A stretch of DNA of 64,000 nucleotides, taken from Blastocladiella emersonii ATCC 22665. Taxonomy: Eukaryota > Blastocladiomycota > Blastocladiomycetes > Blastocladiales > Blastocladiaceae. The notes under the pieces were generated by a model that worked only from the letters and a program-made list of their open reading frames with translations, had not been told where the DNA came from and did no database searches. Where the stretch lies: contig JANHCV010000015.1 of the NCBI GenBank assembly GCA_025594325.1, positions 558,001 to 622,000 of the forward strand. Reading direction: 5' to 3'. Both the position numbers and the translations under genes were made by a program. Of this stretch, positions 11,812 through 22,753 are shown in pieces (position 1 is the first letter of the stretch; each line of letters starts with the position of its first letter).

Positions 11812-14800
11812 ATGTCCGACTCGCACACGGCGCCGCAGCCCCCACCACCACCACCCCCGCCGCCGCAGCCGCATGCCGACCGCGCCGCGATCCGCCTCGT
11901 ACGCCGCGACAGCATACGGTCCACCGACTCGGCCCTCTCGCTCTCGGCCGCCGCTGCGACTGGCGCGGTTCCACCCGCATCTGCGCCGGCGGCCGGTGAC
12001 GACGACGCGTCGCGCGACCACGCGCCGCCGGCCCAGCCGCGCCTGCAAATGTCCGAGACCGTCGAGACCACCGTCTCGCAGTCGGCCGCCGGAGATGACG
12101 CGACCGCGACCGAGACCACCACGGACCAGCACCACCCGTCGTCGGCCGAGGCCGCGACCATGGCCGCCGCCGATTCCGTCGCGCGCGCCACGCCGCCATC
12201 GACCCGGTCACCGGCGCACGACGGCGAGGTCGCCGCCGATGGCACGCCGGCGAGCCAGGCCGCCGCGTCCGCCCCGAATTCGGCGCCCTACCCGCCGCCA
12301 TACGTGGCCACCGCGACCTCCTCGGCCTCGGCCGCCACGCCCCTGTACCCGCCCGCCCACCATCACCACACGCACCCGCACCACCATCACTCGGCCTACG
12401 CGTACCAGCAGCAGCAGCAGCATTACGCCGCCCAGCAGTCGCACCCGACGTACGGCCAGTACCACGGGCAGCACCCGCACCATCACCACCACGGCTACCC
12501 GCCCGCGACCTCCTCCTCGGCGGCCGCCGCCGGCCACAACTACGCGTACGCGCACCACTACCAGCGGTACCCGCAGCAGACTGCTACGCCAGCGGGCGCC
12601 CACGACTGGTCCGCCTCGGGTGGTGCCGCCCTGACGCTCGCCCCGCTCGACACCGCGGCCGCTGGATCGGCCTCGGCGTCACTCGACCCGCGCGTCACCC
12701 AGCAGTCGACGCCCGGCCCCGTCTCGTCTTCGGCCGCGCAGCAGCAGCAGCAGCAGCAGGCCGCGGCGTCGGCGCTCCCGACGCCTACGTCGGCCGAGCA
12801 TGGTACGCTTTCATTTTGCGGGTTTGTCGTGGTCCCGTTGTCTCACGACCGTGTCTCGCACCTGTAGGCCACTGGGCCGCGCGTGAGGCCAGCGCGCACC
12901 ACTACGCCGCGCACCAGCAGCAGTACTACCAGCACCACCACTACGCCCAGCAGCAGCAGCAACACTACCAGTCGCAGGCCGGGGCCGCCGAGCACCATCA
13001 CCATCACCACCATCAGCAGCAGCACCTCCAGCGCGACCACCACGGCGCGTCGCCCACCCCGCACCAGCCGTTTGCCGGTACACCCGCGGCCGCGGCCGAC
13101 CACCACTCGCTCGCGGCAGCGTACCCGGCGTCGATCCAGCACCCGGCCGCCAGCTCGTCGTCGTCGAGCGGGAGTGGCACCGGCGGCAGCGGGGTGCCCG
13201 CGCCCACGGCGCTCGCCGCGTCGCTCAGCGTGGTCCCGCCGCCGCCGCGGCGTGCCGCGCCTCAACTGCCCGGTTCGGCGTCGGCCTCGGCCGACCCGGC
13301 GCCCGCCCCGCAGCAGACGCCGGCGGACGCAGCGGCCGCGGCCGAGGACGCGATCCTGGCGACCATGGACCTGCGCGACACGCTGAGTCTGGCGCTGAGC
13401 GCGGCGCCCGAGGAGCTGATGCCGCTGCTCGTGGCCCAAGAAGAGCGCATGGACCTGACGTGCACGAGCTGCAAGGGGAAGGTGCAGACGGCGCAGAAAA
13501 AGGACGGGTTCCTGCGCACGCTGTCGGCCGTCAACAACATTGTCCGCGACAAGCTGTACCGCGCGCGCAACTGTACCATGGAGCAGTACTTTTCGCAGCA
13601 CCACAAGATTTCGCGCGCCCAGGTGTACCGGTTGCTCGATTGTCATACGATTATCACGGTACGCAGCGGTGCTGCGCGGGTTGTTTTCGGGCGTGGACTG
13701 ATCGTCGTTCGGGACTGTGTAGGAGCTCGACGACTTCCCCGAGAAACCCCTCAAGCAGCGCATCTGCCGCACGCTCAAGAAGGTGAGCCCGTCGGTCGAC
13801 GCGCGCCGCATGCTGTGGAAGACGGTCCTCGACCGGTACGGCGTCGCGGCCGTCGGCAACCTGACGTCGGGCGACATCATCGCCACCTGGAAGCTCATGG
13901 CCAACGCGCCCACGGTCCCCGTCGATACCGCCACCGCCGCCGCGTCCGGCATGAACGGACCCGACCCGCTCGCCATCCTCTCGCTCCCCGGCCGCGGCGT
14001 CCTCCACGCCGAGGCTTTGGCGGCTGTCGCCATGGCCGGCGCGCGGGCCGCGAGTGCGAGCAGCGGCCAGCAACAGCAGAACCAGCAGCCGCAGCAGCAG
14101 TACTACGACGACCCCGTCGGCGCTGCCGCCGCGGCCGCGGCCGCGGCCGCCGCGGCCACGGGCGGCCAGTTCTGCGCCGGCGGCAACCCTCCGCCGCCCG
14201 GCGCCGCCAACGTCCAGCACCTCCACCACGTGCACCACCCGAACCACCCCAACTACCCGCACGCCCTGCACCAGCAGCAGCAGCTCCTCGAGGCCGGCGC
14301 CGGCGCCGCTATCCTCCCCGCCACCCGCACCACTACCACGCGCCGCGCGCCCCGCAAGTCCGCCCGGTCCCGCGCCGCCGCCGCCGCTGCGACGCCCAAC
14401 GAAACCGCGTCCGCCCCCGGCGCACCCGCCGACGCGCTCGCCCACGGTAACGGCACCGGCATGATGATGCAGTCGTCGGCGCCCGCGCCGCGCAGCGGCA
14501 GCGAGCCCGCGGCCAAGAAGGCGCGCACCGCCGCGCCCGCCGGGACGCGTGGGAAGCGCGGGGCGGCAGCGGCGGCGGCACAGGCAGCGGCCGCTGCGGC
14601 GGCAGCTGCGAGCGCGGCCGTCAACTCGGCGGCCCCGCCAACGTCCTCGGCGCCCATGACCGCCGCCGCGTACCTCCGCGGCGCGCAGCAGCAGCAGCAG
14701 CTCCAGCTCCAGCAGGCGCAGGCCGAGTACGACCACCACCAGGCGCAGCAGCAGCGCGCGGCGGCGTCGGCCGCGGCCGCGGCAGCCGCCGCTCAGCAAC

Positions 14801-15798
14801 AGCAGGCCCAGGCCCAGCAGCAGCCGTACCCGCCGCCGCACCCGAGCGAGCAGCACCACGCGGTCGCGCAGTTCCGCATCCAGCACCAGCAGCACCAGGT
14901 GGTGCCGTCGGCCCAGCAGCAGCACGAGATGGCCGCCGTCGACCAGTTCGGTGACCCGCTCCTCGCTGCCCCGCCGCAGTCGCTCGCGCGCAACCCGAAC
15001 GCCGCCGCGGCCGCGGCTGTCGGCGGAGGGTACCGCGTGTCGCCCGCCGCGCCGCACCGTCAGCAGCAGCAGCCCGCAGTGTCTGCTGCCGCAGCGGCCG
15101 CGGCCGCCGCCGTGTCCATGATCGGGATCACGGGCGGGCTCGGCCACTACGACGTCGACATGCACGGGCTGTACGGGCTGTCGCCCGAGGCCATGGTCGG
15201 GCTCGACCGGCACTATGCCGCCGCTCAGCACCAGCAGCAGACACAGTACCCGAGCGAGCAGCAGGCGCAGGAGCAGGCGCAGGCGCAGGCGCAGGCGCAG
15301 GCGCAGCAGCGGTACCTCGGCAACGGCGCGTACGCGGCGGCGGGCGGCGGGAACGCCGATAGCGCCTACTTTGACCGGTCCATGTCCATCGACTCGCTGT
15401 ACCAGCAGAACCAGCAGCACGCAGAGTACCACCGGCTCGCGGCCGCGCAGCAGCAGCAGGCGCAGGTGCAGGTGCAGGTGCAGGTGTCGCGCGGCGCCGG
15501 CGGCGGGAACGTGTTCTCGGCCAACGCGGCGGCGGCGGCGGCAGCGGCCCACGGTATGACCCTGCACGACGCGCTGTTCGACCCGTACGCGGCCCAGCAG
15601 CAGCCGCAGCAGCAGCATCACGCGCACCACTTTGATCCCGCGTACGCGGCCCAGCAGCAGGCGACGCCGGCCCCGGCTTCGGGATCCGCGGCGCTCGATA
15701 ACCGCGAGTACGCGTGGCCCGCGGCTGCCGCTGCAGCGGCCGCCATGGCCGCCGCCCAGCAGCAGCATGCGGGTGTCGACAACGGCGACATGTACCAC

Positions 15799-15833
<35 letters not shown>

Positions 15834-16671
15834 CATGTACGCGGGCCAGCAGTACGCGGCGCAGCAGTACGCGTACCAGCAGCACTACGCGCACTACGGC
15901 GACAACAACGGTGCCGGGTCCGTCGAGCCCGTCGCCCGGCACGCGAGTGGGACCAAGCAGCAGCACCCGCAGCACGCCCACGCCCACGCCCATGCGCACG
16001 CACACGCGCATGCCGCCGCGTACGAGGCGTACTACGCGTCGCAGGCACAGGCGCAGGCCCAGGCCCAGGCGCAGGCCGCGCAGGCCCAGTTCGCGGCTTC
16101 GGCCCGCGGGGGTGACGTGTACGCGGCGGCAGCCGGCGGCAGCGAAGAGCAGCATCTCCGCCAGTACCTCGCGTCGCCCAGCAGCAGCCACGAGACGCAG
16201 GCCTCGGCCGCCGCTGCCGCGCCCGTGTCGAACGAGGCCGTCGGCCAGCAGCAGGCGCAGAACCAGGCGAGGACGTCGCCCTACACGTACCTGTTCAACG
16301 AGGACGCGGCCGCCGTTTCGGGGAAGCAGCAGCACATCTCGTCGTCGCCCATCACGGAAACCACGTCGGTCCCGACGGGCGCCACGCCGCCGAATGGCGG
16401 CGGCAAGCTCGCCGGGTTCGCGGACATTGCGCACCTCGGCGCGTCCGCTGCCGCCTCGGCCGCGGCTGCGGCGGCGGCGGCGGCGCGGTACCCGTCCAAG
16501 CCCGGGATCGCCGGCACGCTCGGCAACCCCGTGGCGGCGGGCGGCGTCGACGCGTGGCTCGTCCCGCACGCGGCCGTGTCGCCCAAGTCGGCGGGCGCGG
16601 AACCGGTCGTCGATGGGATGGGCGCGCAAGAGCAGCAAGTGCAGGTCGAGGTCGCCGGCAGCCGCGTATGA
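11812..16671 (+). CDS. Large Gln/His/Ala-rich protein with a phage/plasmid-like domain
   Basis: Three exons: 11812..12802, 12868..13658 and 13723..16671 (introns 65 and 64 nt), 1576 residues. The start follows GCCGCC and precedes a Pro run. Most of the protein is low complexity: poly-Gln, poly-His, poly-Ala and Gln-Ala repeats, with a basic cluster near KKARTAAPAGTRGKRG that may be a nuclear signal. The exception is residues about 550-635, split by intron 2, which read as a compact helical domain: VRDKLYRARNCTMEQYF, then KISRAQVYRLLD, then a P-x-K-P-L block and LWKTVLDRYG. That order closely resembles a bacterial/phage helix-turn-helix-like family (LYR..TFE.YC..., SR..AYRLID, RPL, W). A transcription or chromatin factor is plausible but not shown. 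The large minus-strand ORF opposite is a composition artefact. Confidence 0.8.
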
Positions 16672-17336
16672 TTATGATGATCGCGCGCGCTGTCCCGCCT
16701 TCCTCCCTCGCACCGCTTCTCCTCCCCTTCCATGTCAACCCCACCACCACTAGATCCATCCGCACCAACCCAACCCAACCCACCCATACCTCCTCCTCGA
16801 CCGTCTCCCGACGCCGCAGCGGTCGCGCGGGGTCGGCGGACCGACGGACGGACGGACGGACCGTGAGCGCGCTCGCTCAAGAGGGATTATTGTCTTCTTC
16901 ATTTGCTCCTTGTCTCGTTCTCGCTACCGTTTCTCTCCTTTTTTTTTTACCCATTCCACCATGAATCGATCGATCCATTTGACTCGCAGCTCGTCCTTGG
17001 TGTCAGTTTCAGCAAGCGACGTGGTCGCGCGAGCGATGCGGGCGAGGTGAGGTGTTCGCTATGGCCGTGGCCACCGAGGTCGTGACCGTGGCCACGGTCA
17101 AAGTTGCTGTCTCGGCTCAGGGTGTCGTCGAGGGAGCGACGCGGGCGAGCGTTCACCGTGGCCGCGGTCGCGTCGCGGGCAGCGTCGCGTGAAACTGCGC
17201 AGGCGGCGCTCGCCGCGACTCGGTTCGCGCGACGTGCGCAGAACATCGTACGCGCGGATTATCAATTCGAGTGAGGAAGCGTGGTATAGATATATGTACA
17301 AGCGAGTGAGCACCAGTCCCGTCCACATCGCCACCG
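16672..17336. other. Convergent 3' region, no gene seen
   Basis: 665 bp between the stop codons of the poly-Gln gene (+) and ATG6 (-). It contains pyrimidine tracts, a T-run near 16940, GACG tandem repeats near 16850 and a 14-bp GC palindrome (ACCGTGGCCACGGT) near 17086. Probably 3' untranslated sequence of both genes. Confidence 0.5.
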
Positions 17337-19480
17337 TCATCCCCTTGCCGCGCGCCCCGCTGCAGCCGCCGCCGCCGTGGTCGCACGCGGCGACCCGCGT
17401 GTCCTCGCCGACCCCACCGAAACCGGCGGCGGCGGCGGCGGCGGCGTCGCCTGCGCGGCCGCCGTGCGCTTGGTCACGAACGCGAGGATCCACTTGAGAT
17501 CCGTCAGCACATGCTTACACGCGCGGGTCCACGTCTCGTCGGTCGCGCCGAACGCGTTGGCCTGGAGCCGGATACTGATTTCGCCAATCTTCTCCTTGTG
17601 GATGCGGTACGGGAGGCGGAACCCGTCGTCGAGGCGCTCGCAGTAGTCGCCGAGCTGCGCGATGCAGTGTAAGAACGCGACGAGCCCCGTGTCGAAGCTG
17701 CGCGACGACGAGTTGAACGGGAGAAGGCGGCCCAGGACGGCAAAGTCGCCGCCGCTCCCGTGCAGGTCGTACGTGTCGATGCGCGCGGGCGGGGCGGCGG
17801 GGGTGGCGGGGAGGTCGGTGTGGCGGGAGGATTTGGGGTCGGCGACGGTGGGGACGGCGGTGGATGCGGTGAGCGATGAGGTGGCTGAGGACGCGGCGCT
17901 GTTCTCGCCGCTCGCAGTGCCCGAGGAGGACGAGGTGCGGGTGCTGATCTTCTGGACCTTGGAGAAGGAGCCCATGGGCAGCAGCCGGTACCCGCGGAAC
18001 TCGAAGCCGAGCTGCTTCGCGAGCGTGTCGAGCAGCAGGCACGCGTGGCCCCACCCGGCGTTGATTTCGGGCCAGCCGACCTAGACACCCGCTTCGTGTC
18101 AGTCACTGGGTCGCGCGTGAAGGAGCGACACACGCGAAAAGAACGTACCGGATGCGCGGGCGACCGACCGAGCCGACACCCGTTGATGGTGGCAAACACG
18201 CCGTCGTGTCCGATGCGGAACACGTCGTTGAAGACGTTCGTCTTTTTGAGGCGGGCGAGCTGGCGGCACGCGTCGTCGTATTTCGTGTTGAGCGCATCGC
18301 GCTCGGCCTGGAACGCGGCGAGCGAGTGGTGGAAGGCGTTGAGCTCGAGCCAGTACGCGCGCTCGGCGGCATCGAGGTCGCGCGCCTCGGCCTCGACCAG
18401 ATCGCGCTCGCGCACCAGGTCGGCCTCCTCGGCCTCGAGCGCCGCGAGCTCGCGCTCCAGCGCGGCCTCTTCCGCAAGGAGCCGCGCGAGCTCGGCGTCC
18501 GTGTACTCGGTCGACTCGACGGTGGCGGTGCCCGGCGGGTACGCGGCAGCCGCAGCGGCTTCGGCGGACGCGACAAACGCGCGGTACGCATCGAGCTCCT
18601 CGGTGTGCGCGGCAAGCTCTTTTGCCATGAGCGCGCGCATCGACGCCACGCACGACGTGCACGCCGGGAGGACCAGGTCCGGCTCGTTGTGCAGCGCGTT
18701 CAGCTCGCGGTGCAGCCGCTCGAGCGTCGCGAGCTGTGCCGACGTGCGCGACTTGCCCTCGGGCTCGCTGGCACCGTTCGCGACGGGGACCCACGCCGAC
18801 GTCGCGGGTGCAGGCGGCGGCGGTAGTGGCGGCGCGGGCGCCGACGGCGGGTCGGGCAGGGTCCCGTCGAGCGTCGACTGGGTGCGCGCGTCGGGGCTGC
18901 GGCTATACGGTCCGACCGCACCGGTGCCGGCGCCCCCGTTGCGCGGTGACGGCGACGAGACGAGGAGCATCGAGTCGGTGATACTGTTTTCGAGCGGCGC
19001 CGTTGTCGTCGATGGAGGCGGCGTCGCGCGTAATCCCGCCTGCTGTTGCTGGTTTTCGGCAACGAGGATGAACGACTGGTCGACGCCGCCGCCGCGGTGT
19101 TGATAATGGTGGTGCGGTAGCGCATGCGAAGGGTTGTAGGCGCGGTCCGCGGCGCCCATGCGCGCGAGCGCCGTCGACAGCTGCGATACGCCGTCGTCAA
19201 TCACGGCGGGCGTCGCACGCAGCGCGCTCTTGCACCGGCCGCACCGCATCCCGCCGCCCGTGTTGGTGGTAGCGGTATTGGGTGCGCTGCCCGAGTCGTT
19301 GGGCGAGGAGAAGTGGTGGTCGTCGGGCCCGAACGCAATGGCGCTGCGCAGTGACGACGATGACGACGAGGACGAGGCAGCGGCAGCAGCAGAGCCGGCG
19401 GGGGCGCGCGGGTTGCCGCGCAGGGTGCGGGCAGGCACGCCCGGTGGTGGTGGTGGCGGGGCCTTGGACGACGGGTCCAT
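17337..19480 (-). CDS. ATG6: Autophagy protein ATG6/Beclin 1 (Vps30)
   Basis: Two exons: 19480..18149 and 18080..17337, joined in phase 0 across a 68-nt intron, 691 residues. Beclin/ATG6 is a subunit of class III PI3-kinase (VPS34) complexes in autophagy and endosomal sorting. An N-terminal CGRC and a later LPACTSC correspond to the paired CxxC motifs of the family. A long Ala/Glu-rich coiled coil follows (LARLLAEEAALERELAAL region). The BARA domain starts at TNVFNDVFRIGHDGVFATIN and continues through VGWPEINAGWGHACLLLDTL, the LPMGSFSKV loop, and the final helix FVTKR. The disordered N-terminal half is longer than in yeast or human. The last 40 residues after FVTKR are a Pro/Ala tail. The start MDPSSK was chosen because upstream sequence in frame lacks family character. 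Confidence 0.93.
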
Positions 19481-19755
19481 GGTTGTGTGCAGGCGGGCGG
19501 GTATGGGCGGGTGGGTGGCGTGGAGGTATCGTCTGCGGGCAGGTTGCAGCAAGTCGCGGCGGTGGATACGGGCTCGATGCGTGTGCTTCGTGGCGGCAGC
19601 GGAGAGTGCTGAGGGACAAGCGAGCGGCGGGGAGAGAATGGAACGCGTCGGCGCGGGCACATCGCGTGACCGACGCCTCGCCCTACGCCTCGCCCTTTTT
19701 TCGCTGCCGCTTTCGATCGCGCTCCCTCTTGCCCTCAGTACGAACCACGAAGCGA

Positions 19756-21441
19756 ATGAATCTGGCGACGGGACACCACATGCAACGTGCTCCGCCCACA
19801 GAGCTGTCCAACGAGCACGGCGGCGCGAGAGCTCGTCCCGCACCCGGCCGAGTCTTGGCTGACCGCGGCCCCGACCCGCACCCCTCTCAAACGCTTCATG
19901 TCCGGGCGCTTATGTCTGCTCACACCGCCGAAATTGCCGCCTTGGAGACGGCTCGCGACGACGCCGTGCGCGCGCGGCGCGAGGCGGTCACCGCGGTCCA
20001 GGATCTCACGCTGCAGCTTGCCGAGGCGAACGACTTGCGCCAGATCGCCGACCAGTGAGTGGTGCAGCTCCAACTAGATCTGGATCATGTCCAAGGCCTA
20101 CTTCTCGCTGCTCGCGCCGAGCGCGACGAGGTCGCTGATGCCCTCGCCTTGGTCAACGAGCGCATCCAGGAATCGCTGACGCGCGAATCGCAGCTCGCGA
20201 CCCAGCTCTTCGAGGCGAGGGCGTTGCTCGAGCAGCAGCAGCGTTCTCGTGCACTCGTGCACGACCATCACCAAGCGAATCTCAATCCGCGGCTCACCGT
20301 ATTCGAGTCTCGCCCTGACATCGGTTTCAACACATCGCAGCTCAACTCTTGCAACCAGGACCTCTCTACTGCTCGCGCCGAACTCGCACGTCTGGGCACC
20401 GACCACGCCAAGCCTACATCGGAAATCGGCGACCTGCGCGGGGATTGCAACGAGTTTGCCGTGCAGCTCGAGGATATGCCTGCGCAGCTTTCGGCTGCCG
20501 ACACCAAGGCCAAAGATTTTGGGTCGGACCTTGCGAACGTCGCTGCTAGTCTCAAGATGCAACCGCCTGCTGGCGACCTCGATCTCGCGCAGCAGTTCGA
20601 TTTGACCGATGCCGCTGCTGACAATTCTGCGTCTGCGGAGCTTCAACTGTGCAATGACGAACGTGGCGCGATCGAGAACGTGCCCCGCTTTGAATCAGCA
20701 GATCAGCGCGAGCTTGTCGAGGACCGCGGCGCTTGTGCCGATGCAAGCATTGACGAAATCAATACGACGCTGCTGCCTGATCATTCTGACGGCCACCGTG
20801 TTGCTTCCGGCGAAACTCTCGATATTGTCAACGCCTCGAACTCGACGCTCGAAAGCCGCTCTACCCAATCCGAGTCAGATGCACGTGTACCGCTTACCAA
20901 GGCAGCCCTATCGGGGAGCACTGCGCAGCACGCTGCGGTCATGTGGTCGTCCGAGAGCGCCTGCGCTACCGTTGAACCTGACCAGGATGCTGCTGCAAAT
21001 CTCTCTCGAGTGCCGCTCTCAGATCGCAAACGTAAAGCGCTGGAAGACTGCCCCCATCCGGCCGGTGAACCCAAAACCGCAGCTGATCGTGTACGCCAAG
21101 ACCTTTGGAAAACGATGGAGTGGGACAGCCGCAGACGTAACTTAAAGTTTGTCGAATTCGATGGCGAGCCAGATGGTAATCTGGTCCTTAAGGTCAATTC
21201 CGTGTGGGTCCAGGGAGGAATTTACTCCTGCAGTGTCGCTGTTGATAACCCGCCTCGAGTAACAAGTATGCCCTTTGACGAGGTCAACTCCAAAAAGCCA
21301 CACCTCATCGACTTGTATTTCGGTCTCAATCGGCACAAGGTTGACCCGCGCAAACCCAAGCCTGAGCCTGAGCCTGAGCCTGAACCTGAGCCTGAGCCTG
21401 AGCCCAAGCCGCGCAAGAAGCGTAAGAAGATGAACTGGTGA
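19756..21441 (+). pseudogene. Coiled-coil/chromodomain-like family copy A, early stop codon
   Basis: One frame runs from ATG 19756 to TGA 21439-21441 but is broken by an in-frame TGA at 20056-20058. The part before it (MSAHTAEIAALETARDDAV...) and the part after it are both coiled coil and align with copies B and D, so the stop looks like a lesion. A GTGAGT overlaps the stop, but neither nearby AG restores the frame and this donor type is not used elsewhere here. The C-terminal 110 residues include a small beta-rich segment (VLKVNSVWVQGGIYSCSVAV ... LIDLYFGLN) matching the position of the chromodomain-like region of copy B, then a Pro-Glu repeat and a basic KPRKKRKK tail. It could still be made by internal initiation. 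Confidence 0.6.
21361..21404 (+). repeat. CCTGAG hexanucleotide minisatellite coding for Pro-Glu repeats
   Basis: About seven near-perfect CCTGAG units in frame within copy A, encoding a PEPEPE linker between the chromodomain-like segment and the basic tail. It is likely to vary in length. Confidence 0.8.
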
Positions 21442-21844
21442 TTTTGTTGTGCTGTTGGTTGGTATTAATTCCTTCGATTCGATTTGATTAGATTTGAACT
21501 CTGCGATTGTATGGTCGGCGGGTATATATGGTCGATCGGCTGGCGATGCCGCAGCGAGTGGCTCACCGGGGTAACGGGTCGTTGGGGCGGCGCATCGCGT
21601 CTGATCGGGCGACTTGCGCCACTCCACGCGCAACGCCACTCCACGTGCAGCGCTATGCTGCTGCTACACCCTTGTCGCGCCCGCTGTCCTCGCCACGCGA
21701 CTCTCCCTCCCTTTCTTCTCACCTCATGTTGTACTATATTCTCATCGGGACCATGACAGTGAATGAATTGAATGAACAACAGCGACTCGACCTCCACCAG
21801 CGGCACCAACAGTCGAGCGTTCCGTATCCAAGCCCCCACCGAGC
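21442..21844. other. Spacer between family copies A and C
   Basis: About 400 bp, more AT-rich than the surrounding genes at its left end. No gene seen. It ends in a GAATGAATTGAATGAA stretch resembling the (T/C)GAATGAA sequences upstream of copies A, B and D, which suggests shared promoter-proximal sequence carried along by duplication. Confidence 0.4.
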
Positions 21845-22753
21845 ATGTCCGCCAGGCTGCCGTCCATCCACAACCTCATGGCGCCACGTCCTGCGCTGAC
21901 ATCGCCCGTGAACCCCGTCTCTCTTGCGGCCGAGCTGTGCTTGCCGCTCGCTATCGCCGACTTGCTCATCAAGAGACTTGAACGCGTGCGCGACCATCGA
22001 CAAGCTGAATTGAACGCGCTTACGTACAGTTTGTTGAGCGGAAGTCCGAAGTGGAGAGCGCAGCGGCAAAGATTACCAAGCTTCGCGGCCCACAAGGAGT
22101 CGTTTGATATTATTGATATTACCGAGCGCGTTAGCAAGCAGGTTGGTGACTAGGTCAAGTCGCACTCGGCCGATTCGAAAGTGCTGGAAGCTCGTGTCGC
22201 CTCGCTCTTGCATGATCTTGCCGCCGCAGCCGATGTCTGGGACTCTTTCGCCACACACATTGCTACTGTCGAGGCTGCTCGCAACGCGGCGACGGAGCTT
22301 CATCATCGCGGGACCGAAAGTTAGACGAAACGAATCGAAGCGCTCTCATCGGACCTTCGTCGCGCGGTCAACGAGCGCGGCATGCTCAGAAATGAGCTTG
22401 CTGTGGCTACGTCGACGTTTGTGCGCAACAAGGATGCTCTCACGGACCAGCTTTCTTTAGAGCGCGCCAAGCACGCGGCTCAGCATGCGCCACTGCACGA
22501 CGAACGTGACGCGGCCATGAGCAAATCCGCTTGCCTTGAAGATGACCTCGACAGTGCGACGCGGTAGCTGGTCCAAATGCGCGCTGACCGCGACAACCAC
22601 ATGAAATGGTTTCAGGAAACCAACGACCGTGTTGCTGCTTTGTCCGCGGCTCGCAATCGCACGGAACCCACAGATCACTCTAAGAAGTTGCCGGATCATC
22701 CACCCGCGAGCTCGAATCAACCACTATATCTTTGCGCCCAACGCCGCGATTGA
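21845..22753 (+). pseudogene. Coiled-coil family copy C, multiply disrupted
   Basis: One frame from 21845 to 22753 carries coiled-coil-like sequence (for example LEARVASLLHDLAAAADVWD and LSLERAKHAAQHAPLHDERD) but has in-frame TAG codons at 22151, 22322 and 22565. A frameshift near 22025 is also suggested, because the heptad-like RKSEVESAAAKITKL segment lies in another frame. No chromodomain-like C-terminus follows. All three stops are TAG directly before codons typical of the family's QL/QV/QT pairs, which fits CAG to TAG transitions. I regard it as a dead paralogue of copies A, B and D. Confidence 0.65.

Noticed and set aside
13654-16638. 994-codon ORF on the minus strand
   Set aside because: It is the antisense of the poly-Gln/His/Ala exon; CAG and GCG repeats leave the opposite frame open. 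No recognisable domain; composition is Leu/Arg/Val-rich as expected from the shadow.
20055-20095. Intron removing the TGA in copy A
   Set aside because: GTGAGT at 20055 looks like a donor, but the nearby AG acceptors give a 23- or 41-nt intron and the wrong frame. No other intron here uses GTGAG.
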